Source of the DNA: DASRJW01 sp964567755
GTDB taxonomy: Bacteria > Krumholzibacteriota > Krumholzibacteriia > G020349025
Length of the DNA stretch: 22,494 nt
Reading direction: 5' to 3'
Assembly: GCA_964567755.1 (NCBI GenBank)
Contig: CAZMNW010000012.1
Span: 1 to 22,494, forward strand
Part shown: one piece after another, positions 1 to 7,597 of the stretch
How the letters are laid out: each line of letters begins with the position of its first letter
Position numbering within the stretch: the stretch's first letter is position 1
Made by a program: the position numbers and the translations under genes
Notes under the pieces: model-generated
The model's database searches: none
What the model was told of the DNA's origin: nothing
What the model saw: only the letters and a program-made list of their open reading frames with translations

Positions 1-185
1 ACGCACCCGAAAACCTCCTCGTGCTCTGTCCCTATCACCACTTGCAGGGCGAGCACGGTGGCTTGGCGCGCGTGCGCGGGAAGGCGCCGCTCAACCTTGT
101 CTGGCGTCTCGGCGCCGATGAGCTCGGCGTCTGGTATCAAACCGAACGGAGAATCCCGCCGCCCGCAGATTTTGAAAGGTTGTAG
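1..185 (+). CDS. HNH endonuclease, C-terminal fragment (5' end outside window)
   Basis: The open frame starts at base 3 and runs for 60 codons to TAG at 183-185; the gene begins outside the window. The visible end reads PENLLVLCPYHHLQGEHGG, which matches the second half of an HNH nuclease fold: N-x3-L-C-x2-H-H-x5-H, with the Cys and His residues positioned as metal or catalytic ligands. It is followed by a short basic tail, RVRGKAP. From general knowledge, this HH-x4/5-HGG plus R-x-RG-x-AP ending is typical of the large multi-copy HNH proteins in which helical repeats precede the nuclease domain. The gene at the right end of the window looks like the N-terminal part of another such protein. 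It converges on the M16 peptidase gene across a 255-bp gap. The nuclease assignment is firm; substrate and biological role are unknown. Confidence 0.8.
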   Translation, partial: APENLLVLCPYHHLQGEHGGLARVRGKAPLNLVWRLGADELGVWYQTERRIPPPADFERL

Positions 186-440
186 GGCGCGCTGAATCGG
201 CTGTTTGTGGCGTGCGCTGATCGGCCGGAAGTGAGTGCGCCGAATCACACTGCCCGGCCGGTCGTGGGGTGCACCGGATCGCGCCGCGCCGGCACGAGCG
301 GTCTCGGCGGCAGGAGGGGCGCGTCCGCGAGCGCAGGAGGCGCGAGCAGCGCCCGTGCCGAGCGATCGAGCGCGCTGGAGGCGCGCGAGGAGCGTCCGCC
401 GAGACCGCTCGTGCCGGCGCGGCGCGCGCGGCGCAAGCTC
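186..440. other. Intergenic region between convergent genes
   Basis: No credible gene is present. Several open frames cross this stretch, but they are low-complexity Arg/Ala-rich readings of GC-rich DNA without recognisable domains. The only clear structure is the 280-426 palindrome. Confidence 0.6.
280..426. repeat. Perfect 31-bp inverted repeat with 85-bp centre (large palindrome)
   Basis: Bases 280-310 are the exact reverse complement of 396-426 (31 of 31 by hand comparison). The centre, 311-395, is purine-rich and GC-rich and has smaller repeats of a GGAGGCGCG-like unit. The element sits between the stop codons of the convergent HNH (185) and M16 (441) genes, so transcripts from either side would fold it into a very stable stem-loop. 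There is no T-run beside the stem, so it is not a classical intrinsic terminator. It could act as a bidirectional transcript barrier or 3'-end stabiliser, or it could be a small non-autonomous mobile element (MITE- or REP-like). No target-site duplication is evident in the flanks. Confidence 0.85.
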
Positions 441-1706
441 TCAGCCGATGGACTCGACCGGGCCGAGCCCGACAAGGACGTTCTTGTTCTTGCGGAGACA
501 TGCGTCCGCGAGCCGTGCGATGTCGTCGCGGCTCACCGCATCCAGCGCCAGCAGGATCTCGGCGACGCTGATCTGGCGGCCGTAGTAGATCTCGTTCTTG
601 GCCATGCGCGACATGCGGCTGGCGACGTTCTCCATGCCGAGCAGCATGCTGCCCTTGAGCTGATCGCGCGTGTCCTCGAGCTCGCGCTGCGAGATGCCGT
701 CGCGGCACAGCTTGTCGTACTCGAGCCAGACGAGATCCAGCGCCGGCTTGGCGTTCTCGGGCGATACCGCGAGAAAGGTGCCGGCGAAGCCGCCATCGCG
801 CGCGAACTCGGTCATCGCGCTCACGGCGTAACAGAGACCGGCGTTCTCACGCACGCTTTGGAAGAGTCGCGAGCTCATGCCACCGCCGAGCAAGGTCGAC
901 ATGAACAGCAGCGCGTAGCGGTCCTCGTCCTGGTACGACATGCTGGTGCAGCCCAGCACCAAATATTGCTGCGTCAGCTTGTCGTCGACCTGGAAGTGCA
1001 CGGTTTCGAGCGTCGAGCGCATCGGCACCAGGGCGTGCGGCACCTCGCCTCGCGCGAAGGCAAACGACGCCTCGATCTTGTCCAGCACCGTGTCTGGATC
1101 CACGTCGCCCGCCACCGAGACGACGACATTGCCGCCGACATAGTGGCGATCCATGAATTCCCGCAGATCCTTCTGGCCGATGCCGCTCACGCTTTCACGG
1201 CTGCCGAGGATCGGTCGCGCCAGCGGGTGATCGCCGTAAATCTTCTCCGCCAGGATCTCGAAGATCCAATCGTCGGGGGTGTCGAACACATTGTTGATCT
1301 CTTCGATCACCACACCCTGTTCGAGCTTGATCTGGTCGGGTTCCATCGTCGGCCGCAGCAGCAGATCGGAGATCACGTCGAGCGCCAGTTCGAAATGTTC
1401 GCGCAGCACGCGCGTGTAGAAGCAGGTGTATTCCTTGGTGGTGTGCGCCTCGAGAGAGCCGCCGACGCGCTCGAGCGCCAACGCGATCTCGTACGCCGAC
1501 CTGCGCTCGGTGCCCTTGAACACCATGTGCTCGACGAAGTGGCTCATGCCTGCCACGCGCAGGTCCTCGTCCCTGGAACCGACGCGCACCCACACGCCGA
1601 TGACGACGGAGTACGTCGCCGGCACCTGCTGCACCATCACGGTGACGCCGTGCGGCAACACGCGCTTCTCGATGCGCTCTTCCGTGGAATAGGAACTGAC
1701 CTGCAT
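441..1706 (-). CDS. M16 family zinc metallopeptidase (processing-peptidase / MlpA-YmxG type)
   Basis: A 421-residue protein of pitrilysin/insulinase family M16, the size usual for the single-unit B subfamily. The inverted zinc motif HFVEH lies at residues 56-60 (H56, E59 catalytic, H60). The third ligand is most likely E136 in the IEEINN stretch, 76 residues after the motif as in mitochondrial beta-MPP. The C-terminal half keeps the substrate-binding R/Y pair in SRLFQSVRENAGLCYAV (R286, Y293). No signal peptide is visible, so it is probably cytoplasmic. The ATG start has GGGGAAGGAAGGG-like ribosome-binding sequence just upstream. It is the last gene of the minus-strand block, 109 bp after pnp, the same relative position as ymxG/mlpA downstream of pnp in Bacillus. 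The exact substrate is not predictable. Confidence 0.93.
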   Translation of the reverse strand: MQVSSYSTEERIEKRVLPHGVTVMVQQVPATYSVVIGVWVRVGSRDEDLRVAGMSHFVEHMVFKGTERRSAYEIALALERVGGSLEAHTTKEYTCFYTRVLREHFELALDVISDLLLRPTMEPDQIKLEQGVVIEEINNVFDTPDDWIFEILAEKIYGDHPLARPILGSRESVSGIGQKDLREFMDRHYVGGNVVVSVAGDVDPDTVLDKIEASFAFARGEVPHALVPMRSTLETVHFQVDDKLTQQYLVLGCTSMSYQDEDRYALLFMSTLLGGGMSSRLFQSVRENAGLCYAVSAMTEFARDGGFAGTFLAVSPENAKPALDLVWLEYDKLCRDGISQRELEDTRDQLKGSMLLGMENVASRMSRMAKNEIYYGRQISVAEILLALDAVSRDDIARLADACLRKNKNVLVGLGPVESIG

Positions 1707-1742
1707 GACCCCGCCCTTCCTTCCCCCGCCGGCCCTGGAACG

Positions 1743-1769
1743 GCGCAGGCCGGAGAACCCGGCCTGCGC
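1743..1769 (-). other. GC-rich hairpin between pnp and the M16 gene
   Basis: Bases 1743-1753 and 1759-1769 form a perfect 11-bp stem closed by a 5-nt loop. It follows the pnp stop by about 46 nt and precedes the M16 start by about 37 nt. No T-run follows, so it is more likely a transcript stabiliser or processing site than a terminator. Confidence 0.6.
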
Positions 1770-1815
1770 GCCTTGAAGCTCATCGCGTCAGTCTGTGGTC
1801 GCGTCGCCGACGCAC

Positions 1816-4092
1816 TCAGCGGTTGTAACCGCCGCCGCCGCCCGGCCGACCACCGCGGCCGCCACCACCACCACCACCGCCACCGCTGCCACCTCGGCGC
1901 CGCCGGCCGCCAGGCCCACCTGGACCCCCGCCACCCTGCTCCGGACCGCGGTCACCATACGGTGGGCGCTCTGCGGGGCGATCGAAACCTGTCCCCACTT
2001 CGACCGCGTCCTCGCGCGGCAGCAACACCTTGTGCGACAGGCGCACCTTGCCCTCGCTATCGATGCCGATGACCTTGACCTGGATCGTGTCACCCTCTTG
2101 CAGCACGTCGCTCACATGGTTGATGCGATGGTGCGCGATCTCCGAGATGTGCAGCAACCCATCCCGGTTGGGCAGGATCTGCACGAAGGCGCCGAAATCG
2201 GTGATCCGACGCACGAGTCCGCTGTAGACGGCCTCCAGCTCCGGCTCGGCCACGATGTCACGGATCATCTGCAGCGCTTTCTCGCCCGAGGCCTGATCGA
2301 CTGCCGCGATCTTGATCAATCCGGTGTCGTCGACGTCGATCGTGGCGCCACTCTCGGCCGTGATGGCGCGGATGACCTTGCCACCGGGTCCGATGACGTC
2401 GCGGATCTTGTCGATCTTGATCTGGATGGTCGTGATCTTCGGCGCGTACGGCGACAGGTCCTGCCGCGGAGCGCTCATCGCTGCGCTCATCTTGCTCAGG
2501 ATGTGCTCGCGACCAGCGCGAGCTTGTTCCAGCGCTTGGCGCATGAACTCGCGCGTCAACCCCGCCACCTTGACGTCCATCTGGAACGCCGTGATGCCGT
2601 TGCGCGTGCCGGTGACCTTGAAATCCATGTCGCCGAGATGATCCTCGACGCCGAGAATGTCGGACAGCACCACCGACTTTCCATCTTCGATGATCCCGCC
2701 CATGGCGATCCCCGCCACCGCCTCGCGGATCGGCACGCCGGCATCCATCAGCGCCAGGCTGCCACCGCACACCGACGCCATCGAACTCGAACCGTTCGAC
2801 TCGAGGATTTCCGACACCAGCCGCAGCGTGTACGGGAAGCTGTCTTCCGAGGGAATCACTGGCGTGAGCGCGCGCTCGGCGAGCGCCCCGTGACCGACCT
2901 CGCGCCGGCCCGTGCCGCGGATAGGCGACACTTCGTTGACGCTGAACGGCGGGAAGTTGTAGTGCAACATGAAGCGCTTGGTGAACTCGCCACCGAGTGT
3001 GTCCATGCGCTGTTCGTCCTTCGAGGTGCCGAGCGTGACCACTGCCAGGGCCTGGGTCTCCCCACGCGTGAACAGCGCGCTCCCATGCGTGCGCGGCAGC
3101 ACGCCGACCTCGATCGTGATCGGGCGGATGTCCGCGGGCCCGCGCCCATCGGCGCGGACACCGTCGTGCAACACCGCGCGGCGCATCTCGCGCTGCTCGA
3201 CTGCCTCGACCGCGTCGCGAATCGTCCCCTCTTGATCGGGATAGTCGGCCTGCAATGCCGTGGCCACCTCGTCCTTGAGCTGCTTGATGGCGCTGTAACG
3301 TTCCAGCTTGGCGCGCATGCGATTGATGTCACGGATCCGCGCCAAGGCGAGCTGCTCGACGCGCGCGTCCAGACCCGCAGGCTGCGTCATGGGCACGAAA
3401 GTGGCCTTGGGCCGCGTGCCCGCTTCCTCGAACAACCGGCGCTGCAACCCGTTGAGCCGCCGGATCTCAGCGTGACCGAACTCGAGCGCATCCACCAGCG
3501 CCGATTCGCTCACTTCCTTGCATCCGCCCTCGACCATGACCAGCGAGTCGTCGGTGCCGGCGACGGTGACATCCATGTCGCTTTCTTCCATTTGCGCGAC
3601 GGTGGGATTGAGCACCAGCTGGCCGCCGATGCGGCCGACGTGAACCGCCGAGACGACGTGCGTGAACGGGATCTCCGACAACCCCAAGGCGGCCGAGGCA
3701 CCGATGACTCCGAGAACGTCGGTCTCGTTGTCCTGGTCGAACGACAGCACGCTGGCGATGATCTGCACGTCGTTGCGGAACCCTTGTGGAAACAGCGGCC
3801 GCAACGGCCTGTCGATGAGTCGCGACGCAAGCGTTTCGCCTTCGTGTGGCCGACCCTCGCGTTTGAAGAAGCCACCCGGGATCTTGCCGGCGGCATAGGC
3901 TTTCTCGCGATACTCGACCAACAAGGGCAGGAACCCCTTCTTGGGATCCGCCAGCGGCTTCATCACCGCCGTCACCAGAATGACGCTGTCCCCATAGCGC
4001 ACGACGACGGCGCCGCTCGCCTGTTTGGCCATTCTTCCTGTCTCGATACTGAAGGTCCGGCCGCCGACCTCCATGCTCACGATCTTCTGCAT
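1816..4092 (-). CDS. pnp: Polyribonucleotide nucleotidyltransferase (PNPase)
   Basis: PNPase degrades RNA 3'-to-5' phosphorolytically as a ring-shaped trimer. The 758-residue protein is slightly longer than the usual 700-720. Visible in order: a first RNase PH domain (about 1-145), an alpha-helical linker, a catalytic second RNase PH domain (about 315-540) with the phosphate-binding SSSMAS and the metal-binding GVEDHLGDMDFKVTG stretch, a KH domain with GPGG at 568-571, and an S1 domain (about 625-692, starting SGLVRRITDFGAF). The extra length is a Gly/Arg-rich tail from about 695, with RRRRGG, a run of nine glycines and RGG motifs, which probably adds RNA affinity. The ATG start is preceded by GGGGGAA at good spacing. 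It follows rpsO by 133 nt, the classic rpsO-pnp pairing. Confidence 0.98.
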   Translation of the reverse strand: MQKIVSMEVGGRTFSIETGRMAKQASGAVVVRYGDSVILVTAVMKPLADPKKGFLPLLVEYREKAYAAGKIPGGFFKREGRPHEGETLASRLIDRPLRPLFPQGFRNDVQIIASVLSFDQDNETDVLGVIGASAALGLSEIPFTHVVSAVHVGRIGGQLVLNPTVAQMEESDMDVTVAGTDDSLVMVEGGCKEVSESALVDALEFGHAEIRRLNGLQRRLFEEAGTRPKATFVPMTQPAGLDARVEQLALARIRDINRMRAKLERYSAIKQLKDEVATALQADYPDQEGTIRDAVEAVEQREMRRAVLHDGVRADGRGPADIRPITIEVGVLPRTHGSALFTRGETQALAVVTLGTSKDEQRMDTLGGEFTKRFMLHYNFPPFSVNEVSPIRGTGRREVGHGALAERALTPVIPSEDSFPYTLRLVSEILESNGSSSMASVCGGSLALMDAGVPIREAVAGIAMGGIIEDGKSVVLSDILGVEDHLGDMDFKVTGTRNGITAFQMDVKVAGLTREFMRQALEQARAGREHILSKMSAAMSAPRQDLSPYAPKITTIQIKIDKIRDVIGPGGKVIRAITAESGATIDVDDTGLIKIAAVDQASGEKALQMIRDIVAEPELEAVYSGLVRRITDFGAFVQILPNRDGLLHISEIAHHRINHVSDVLQEGDTIQVKVIGIDSEGKVRLSHKVLLPREDAVEVGTGFDRPAERPPYGDRGPEQGGGGPGGPGGRRRRGGSGGGGGGGGGRGGRPGGGGGYNR

Positions 4093-4165
4093 GTTTACTT
4101 ATTCCCCCGATTCCGCTTTTTCCGCTCTTGCGACGCCGCGCGATCTGCTGGTCTACGCCCACGCC

Positions 4166-4182
4166 CCACGGCAATGCCGCGG
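4166..4182 (-). promoter_or_regulatory. Stem-loop in the rpsO-pnp intergenic leader
   Basis: Bases 4166-4172 and 4176-4182 can pair as a 7-bp stem, including one G-U pair, with a 3-nt loop in the RNA upstream of pnp. In Escherichia coli the rpsO-pnp gap holds the RNase III hairpin used for PNPase autoregulation. Here a short hairpin is at the equivalent place, but it is much shorter, so equivalence is only a guess. Confidence 0.35.
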
Positions 4183-4225
4183 GAAAAGGGGTCGCACCGT
4201 TTCGGCCCTCGAGCCGAGGAACAGG

Positions 4226-4495
4226 TTAGCGACGGAGCTCGAGCTCCTTGATGAGCATCTTGTAATGCTCGACGTTCTTGTTCTTCAGGTAATCCAGCAG
4301 TCGGCGACGTTGGCCGACCATCTTCAGGAGCCCACGTCGCGAATGGTGATCGTTCTTGTGGATCTTGAAGTGTTCGGTCAAACTCCTGATTCGCTCTGTC
4401 AGTAGAGCGATCTGGACTTCGGGTGACCCGGAGTCGTGGTCGTGCAACTTGAACTTCTCGATGACCTGACGCTTGCTCTCCTTCGAAAGAGCCAT
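4226..4495 (-). CDS. rpsO: Small ribosomal subunit protein S15 (uS15)
   Basis: An 89-residue protein of full family length. S15 binds 16S rRNA early and nucleates the platform of the 30S subunit. The sequence has the standard helical core: MALSKESKRQ start, HDHDSGSPEVQIALLTERI, then LTEHFKIHKNDHHSRRGLL with the conserved rRNA-contacting H/D/S residues, and the RRRLLDYLKN end. A longer frame extends upstream to 4618, but the ATG at 4495 matches the family and has a perfect AGGAGG seven nucleotides upstream. It is separated from ribF by 185 bp holding its own promoter candidate and leader hairpin, and is followed by pnp. Confidence 0.98.
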   Translation of the reverse strand: MALSKESKRQVIEKFKLHDHDSGSPEVQIALLTERIRSLTEHFKIHKNDHHSRRGLLKMVGQRRRLLDYLKNKNVEHYKMLIKELELRR

Positions 4496-4540
4496 CGTCG
4501 AGAACCTCCTATGCAGGAACCTTGCGTCACGATGGCTGCA

Positions 4541-4561
4541 GGCGCTGGGTTCCCAGGCACC
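4541..4561 (-). promoter_or_regulatory. Hairpin in the rpsO 5' leader
   Basis: On the minus strand the stretch reads GGTG-C-CTGGG-AA-CCCAG-CGCC: nine base pairs (one G-U) with a single bulged C and a 2-nt apical gap. It starts about 46 nt upstream of the rpsO ATG and lies 3' of the promoter candidate, so it should be transcribed. S15 is known to autoregulate through structured leaders in several bacteria, but the fold differs between lineages, so a regulatory role is inference. Confidence 0.5.
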
Positions 4562-4581
4562 CGCGTGTTTCGAACCGTGGG

Positions 4582-4611
4582 AAACTAGCACAATTGTCCC
4601 ATTCCCTGCAA
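4582..4611 (-). promoter_or_regulatory. Candidate sigma-70 promoter for rpsO
   Basis: On the minus strand a TTGCAG -35 element (4606-4611) and a TAGTTT -10 element (4582-4587) are separated by 18 nt, with a TG one base before the -10 (extended -10). It fits the 185-bp gap after ribF. The -10 match is only moderate. Confidence 0.4.
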
Positions 4612-4680
4612 AGCCCAAGTGGATGCAAGGAACACACGAATAGAATTAACCAAGAGCTTCTGTCCAATGCAGTTCGACGC

Positions 4681-5613
4681 TCAGGAGCCCTCGCGAAGCC
4701 GGTCCCGTGCCAGCGCAAGATCGTCTTGGACCTGGGCCAACAGCTCTTCCGGCCCTGAAAACTTGCGTTCGTCCCGCAGACGCGCGACGCACTCGACCCG
4801 AAGCTCTACTCCATAGAGGTCCCCCGTATAGTCCATGAGGTGAACCTCGATCGACCGCATCCCTAAGTCCACGAAGGTAGGCGCCACCCCGACGTTCATG
4901 GCCCCGAGACAGAGGTGGCCATTCACCCGCACCCGCACCGCATACACGCCGTTGGCCGGCACCAGCTTCTCGGCATGCAGCTGGAGGTTCGCGGTTGGCA
5001 GGCCCAGCGCCCGCCCGCGGCCGCTGCCGCGCAGCACCGCGCCGTGCAGCCAGTAGGGTCTCCCCAACAACTCGGCCGCATCCTCCACCTGGCCCGCATC
5101 CAGGAGATGCCGGATGCGCGTGCTGCTCACCGGACCGCCAGCCACCTCGACTGCCGGCACCGACTCCACCTCGAATCCGAGTTCGGCCCCGAGACGGCGC
5201 AGACGCTCCGTGTTCCCCTGCCTCTGATGCCCGAGGCTGACGTTGGTGCCGAGCACGAGGCGGCGGGCGCCGAGACCGAGGACGACGAGCCGATGCACGA
5301 ATTCGACATACGACATGCTTGCCAGTTGCTGATCGAAGCGCAGTACGGCGGTGGCGCCGAGCCCTTGCGCGGCCAGGAGCTCCAGGCGCTCGCCGAGTGG
5401 GCTCAGTAGCCGCGCGCGCTTGGGCGGTCCCAGCACGGCGCGGGGGTGCGGGTCGAAGGTGATCGCGGCCACCGCTTCGGGATCGCAAGTCGCGAGCGCA
5501 GCACCCAGGATGGCCTGATGCCCGCGGTGCACGCCATCGAATACGCCTATGGCGACAGTGCGGTAGATCGGCGCCGACGGCAGCTCGTGCGGAAAATTGG
5601 CGAAAACTTTCAA
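4681..5613 (-). CDS. ribF: Bifunctional riboflavin kinase / FAD synthetase
   Basis: RibF phosphorylates riboflavin to FMN and adenylylates FMN to FAD. At 310 residues it is the normal length. The N-terminal FAD synthetase nucleotidyltransferase domain shows GVFDGVHRGH (23-32) and SSTRIR (163-168). The C-terminal riboflavin kinase domain shows GLPTAN (204-209), NVGVAPTF (240-247) and IEVHLMDY with the likely catalytic Glu 256. The start is inferred as TTG at 5613, 5 nt after the truB stop, with AAGGGG about 10 nt upstream; the open frame continues upstream through truB without homology. Tight spacing to truB implies cotranscription and translational coupling. The usual DFRFG-like stretch is replaced by TNVSLGH (123-129), within the variation seen in this family. 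Confidence 0.94.
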   Translation of the reverse strand: MKVFANFPHELPSAPIYRTVAIGVFDGVHRGHQAILGAALATCDPEAVAAITFDPHPRAVLGPPKRARLLSPLGERLELLAAQGLGATAVLRFDQQLASMSYVEFVHRLVVLGLGARRLVLGTNVSLGHQRQGNTERLRRLGAELGFEVESVPAVEVAGGPVSSTRIRHLLDAGQVEDAAELLGRPYWLHGAVLRGSGRGRALGLPTANLQLHAEKLVPANGVYAVRVRVNGHLCLGAMNVGVAPTFVDLGMRSIEVHLMDYTGDLYGVELRVECVARLRDERKFSGPEELLAQVQDDLALARDRLREGS

Positions 5614-5618
5614 GCGAT

Positions 5619-6569
5619 CTAAGCCCCTTCGTGCGTTGGCAGCGGCTCGGGAAACACGCGCAGCAGGCGCACGCGTGCGAACTGCATCTTGCCGTCGACT
5701 TGCGCCATCGCCACCAGACGCTGCCCGTCGGCCGAGAGCAGACGATGCGTGCCCGAACTGCGCGGCGGCGCGACGAGAAAACGTGGCTCGGGTTGCGCCC
5801 CGTGCAGCACCGCGGCCTCGAATGGGGCGCGGATGCCGAGCGCCGGGAAGCTCGCGACCGCCTGGGGTACGGCCAGCACGCCCGGCGGCAGCGTGGGGTC
5901 CGGCGCCTTGTCGCGCGCCAAATGCTCCTCCAGCGCGACGAGGCTTGTGGCCGCCTCGAGTCGAAAGGGCCCGACGGCGGTGCGCCGCAATGTTTCCAGG
6001 TGCGCCGGAACCCCGAGCCGTGCCCCAAGATCGTGTGCGATGCTGCGCACGTAGCAACCACGCCCACAACGGATCTGGATGTCCGCATACTCGCTGCCGA
6101 GTTCGCGCAACTCGATGGCATACACCATCACGCGGCGCGGCTGTCGCTCCACTTCCTGTCCCGCGCGCGCGATCGCGTATAGACGCCGGCCCTTGTGCTT
6201 GAGCGCCGAAACCATCGGCGGTGTTTGGTCAATCTCGCCGGCGAAGGCCTGCAATTCCCGCTCTACCGCCTGCGCCTGCAGCACCGGCACCGGCGCGGTC
6301 GCGGTCACCTGGCCATCGGCATCGTAGGAATCCGTGGCGCGCCCGAATCGCACCCGGCCTTCGTACTCCTTGGGGAAATCGACGAACAAGCCGGCGAGTC
6401 GCGTGGCCACGCCCGTGCACAGCACCAGCAGCCCGGTGGCGTTGGGATCCAAGCTGCCGCTGTGCCCCGCCTTGTCGACTCGCGCCGCGCGCCGCAATCG
6501 GTGCACGGTGCCGAACGAAGTCAGGCCTTGCGGTTTGTCGATGAGGAAAACTCTGTCGTCGAATGACAT
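5619..6569 (-). CDS. truB: tRNA pseudouridine(55) synthase
   Basis: TruB isomerises U55 in the T-loop of tRNAs and also acts as a tRNA chaperone. The protein is 316 residues from the ATG at 6569. The catalytic motif is GHSGSLDPNATGLL, with the catalytic Asp at residue 41. KEYEGRVRFGRATDSYDADG and the CGRGCYVRSIAHDLG stretch are also typical. A C-terminal PUA-like module (about 265-316, containing GTHRLLSADGQRLVAM) completes the domain set. A TTG in frame at 6596 overlaps the nrnA stop as TTGA, but lacks a ribosome binding site and adds nine non-conserved residues, so the ATG is preferred. It lies between nrnA and ribF with short gaps. Confidence 0.95.
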   Translation of the reverse strand: MSFDDRVFLIDKPQGLTSFGTVHRLRRAARVDKAGHSGSLDPNATGLLVLCTGVATRLAGLFVDFPKEYEGRVRFGRATDSYDADGQVTATAPVPVLQAQAVERELQAFAGEIDQTPPMVSALKHKGRRLYAIARAGQEVERQPRRVMVYAIELRELGSEYADIQIRCGRGCYVRSIAHDLGARLGVPAHLETLRRTAVGPFRLEAATSLVALEEHLARDKAPDPTLPPGVLAVPQAVASFPALGIRAPFEAAVLHGAQPEPRFLVAPPRSSGTHRLLSADGQRLVAMAQVDGKMQFARVRLLRVFPEPLPTHEGA

Positions 6570-6592
6570 GACGCTGCTCTCGAGTCGACGTC

Positions 6593-7597
6593 TCAAGGAC
6601 CGAGCGAGCGCAGGAGTGCCTGCACGATCACGCGCTGCGCGGCGTCGATGTCGGCATCGATGCGGAGGCCGGCGGCATTGCGATGCCCGCCACCGCCGAA
6701 CTCGCGGGCCACGCGCGCCACATCCACCTGGTCTGCTGAGCGCAGGCTGATCCGCGTGCGCCCGGGATCGACCTCGCGCAGCATGGCGCCCACCTGCACG
6801 CCGTCGACCGACGTGGCGTGGTTGACGAACCCTTCGCTCTCATCCATGCGGCCACGCGTGCGGTCCAGCATCGATCGCGTCAAGCGTAAAGTCGCCACCT
6901 TGCCGCCACCGTGAAACTCGAGGGTGCTGAGCACGGCCCCGAGCAGGTGCACCGCCTCGGGCCGGCGGCGGAACATGTAGTGCTCCGCCAAGCGGCCAGG
7001 ATCGGCCCCCAGTTCGACCAGCTCGGATCCGACGCGGAGAGTTTCGGCCTTGGTGTTCGAGAACCGGAAGCAGCCGGTGTCGGTGATGAGTCCGAGGTAG
7101 AGACAGTTCGCCGCGTGCGGGGTGATGGCGGCGGGCCAGGCCTGCTTGAGCAGCAAGTAGGTCAGCATGGTCGTGGACGCGAGCGTGGTGTCGACGAGGT
7201 CGACCAGCTTGCACGGCCGCCCGGGCCCTTCATTGCCTGGATGATGATCGATGTTCACCACCACGGTGTCGGGCTGGATGTGATCGAGCACCGCATCGAT
7301 GCGATGAAAGGCGCCGATGTCGACGGCGATGATTACCTCGGGCGGGAACAGATCTTCGAGACTGCTGGCATCCCCCATGTGTTCGGTGCCGGGCAGATCT
7401 TCATACTGCCGCGGGTACGGGTGCTGGCGAATGGCGACGATGCGTTTGCCGAGGCGGCCGAGCACGTCCTGCAGCGCTAACGCCGCGCCGATCGAATCCC
7501 CGTCGGGCGATTCGTGCACGGTCACCCAGAAACGTTGGTGTGCCTGCACGACGTCGCGGAATCGGCGCGACGCGTCGGCGATATCGAGCTCAGGCAT
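6593..7597 (-). CDS. nrnA: DHH-family phosphoesterase, NrnA type (nanoRNase / pAp phosphatase)
   Basis: A 334-residue DHH/DHHA1 protein. NrnA homologues degrade 2-5-nt nanoRNAs from the 5' end and dephosphorylate pAp. Metal-binding motifs are visible: H28-x2-PDGDS (31-35), VDIGAFHR (D93), NIDHHPGN with DHH at 117-119, and LITDTGCFRFSNT. The C-terminal DHHA1 substrate domain has GGGGHRNAAG (about 301-310). The ATG at 7597 has GAAGGGA nine nucleotides upstream and overlaps the rbfA stop by 8 nt; an in-frame GTG at 7630 lies deeper in rbfA and is less likely. Its place between rbfA and truB is shared with many bacteria. Exact substrate preference cannot be read from sequence. Confidence 0.92.
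   Translation of the reverse strand: MPELDIADASRRFRDVVQAHQRFWVTVHESPDGDSIGAALALQDVLGRLGKRIVAIRQHPYPRQYEDLPGTEHMGDASSLEDLFPPEVIIAVDIGAFHRIDAVLDHIQPDTVVVNIDHHPGNEGPGRPCKLVDLVDTTLASTTMLTYLLLKQAWPAAITPHAANCLYLGLITDTGCFRFSNTKAETLRVGSELVELGADPGRLAEHYMFRRRPEAVHLLGAVLSTLEFHGGGKVATLRLTRSMLDRTRGRMDESEGFVNHATSVDGVQVGAMLREVDPGRTRISLRSADQVDVARVAREFGGGGHRNAAGLRIDADIDAAQRVIVQALLRSLGP

Noticed and set aside
1855..1910. Trinucleotide-like CCACCA/GCCACC repeat resembling a microsatellite or poly-His coding stretch
   Set aside because: It is the complement of the Gly-rich PNPase tail codons and is explained by that gene.
207..2072. 621-residue plus-strand open frame
   Set aside because: It lies antisense to the M16 gene and the end of pnp, has no recognisable domain, and its His/Ala/Arg-rich composition is what GC-rich third positions of the opposite strand produce.
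1795..4251. 818-residue plus-strand open frame
   Set aside because: Complete antisense shadow of pnp; rich in His, Arg, Asp and Leu in low-information runs; the opposite strand has an intact PNPase.
6440..6490. TruB catalytic motif reading GHSGSLDP instead of GHTGTLDP
   Set aside because: These positions vary in the family and the catalytic Asp is intact, so no loss of function is implied.
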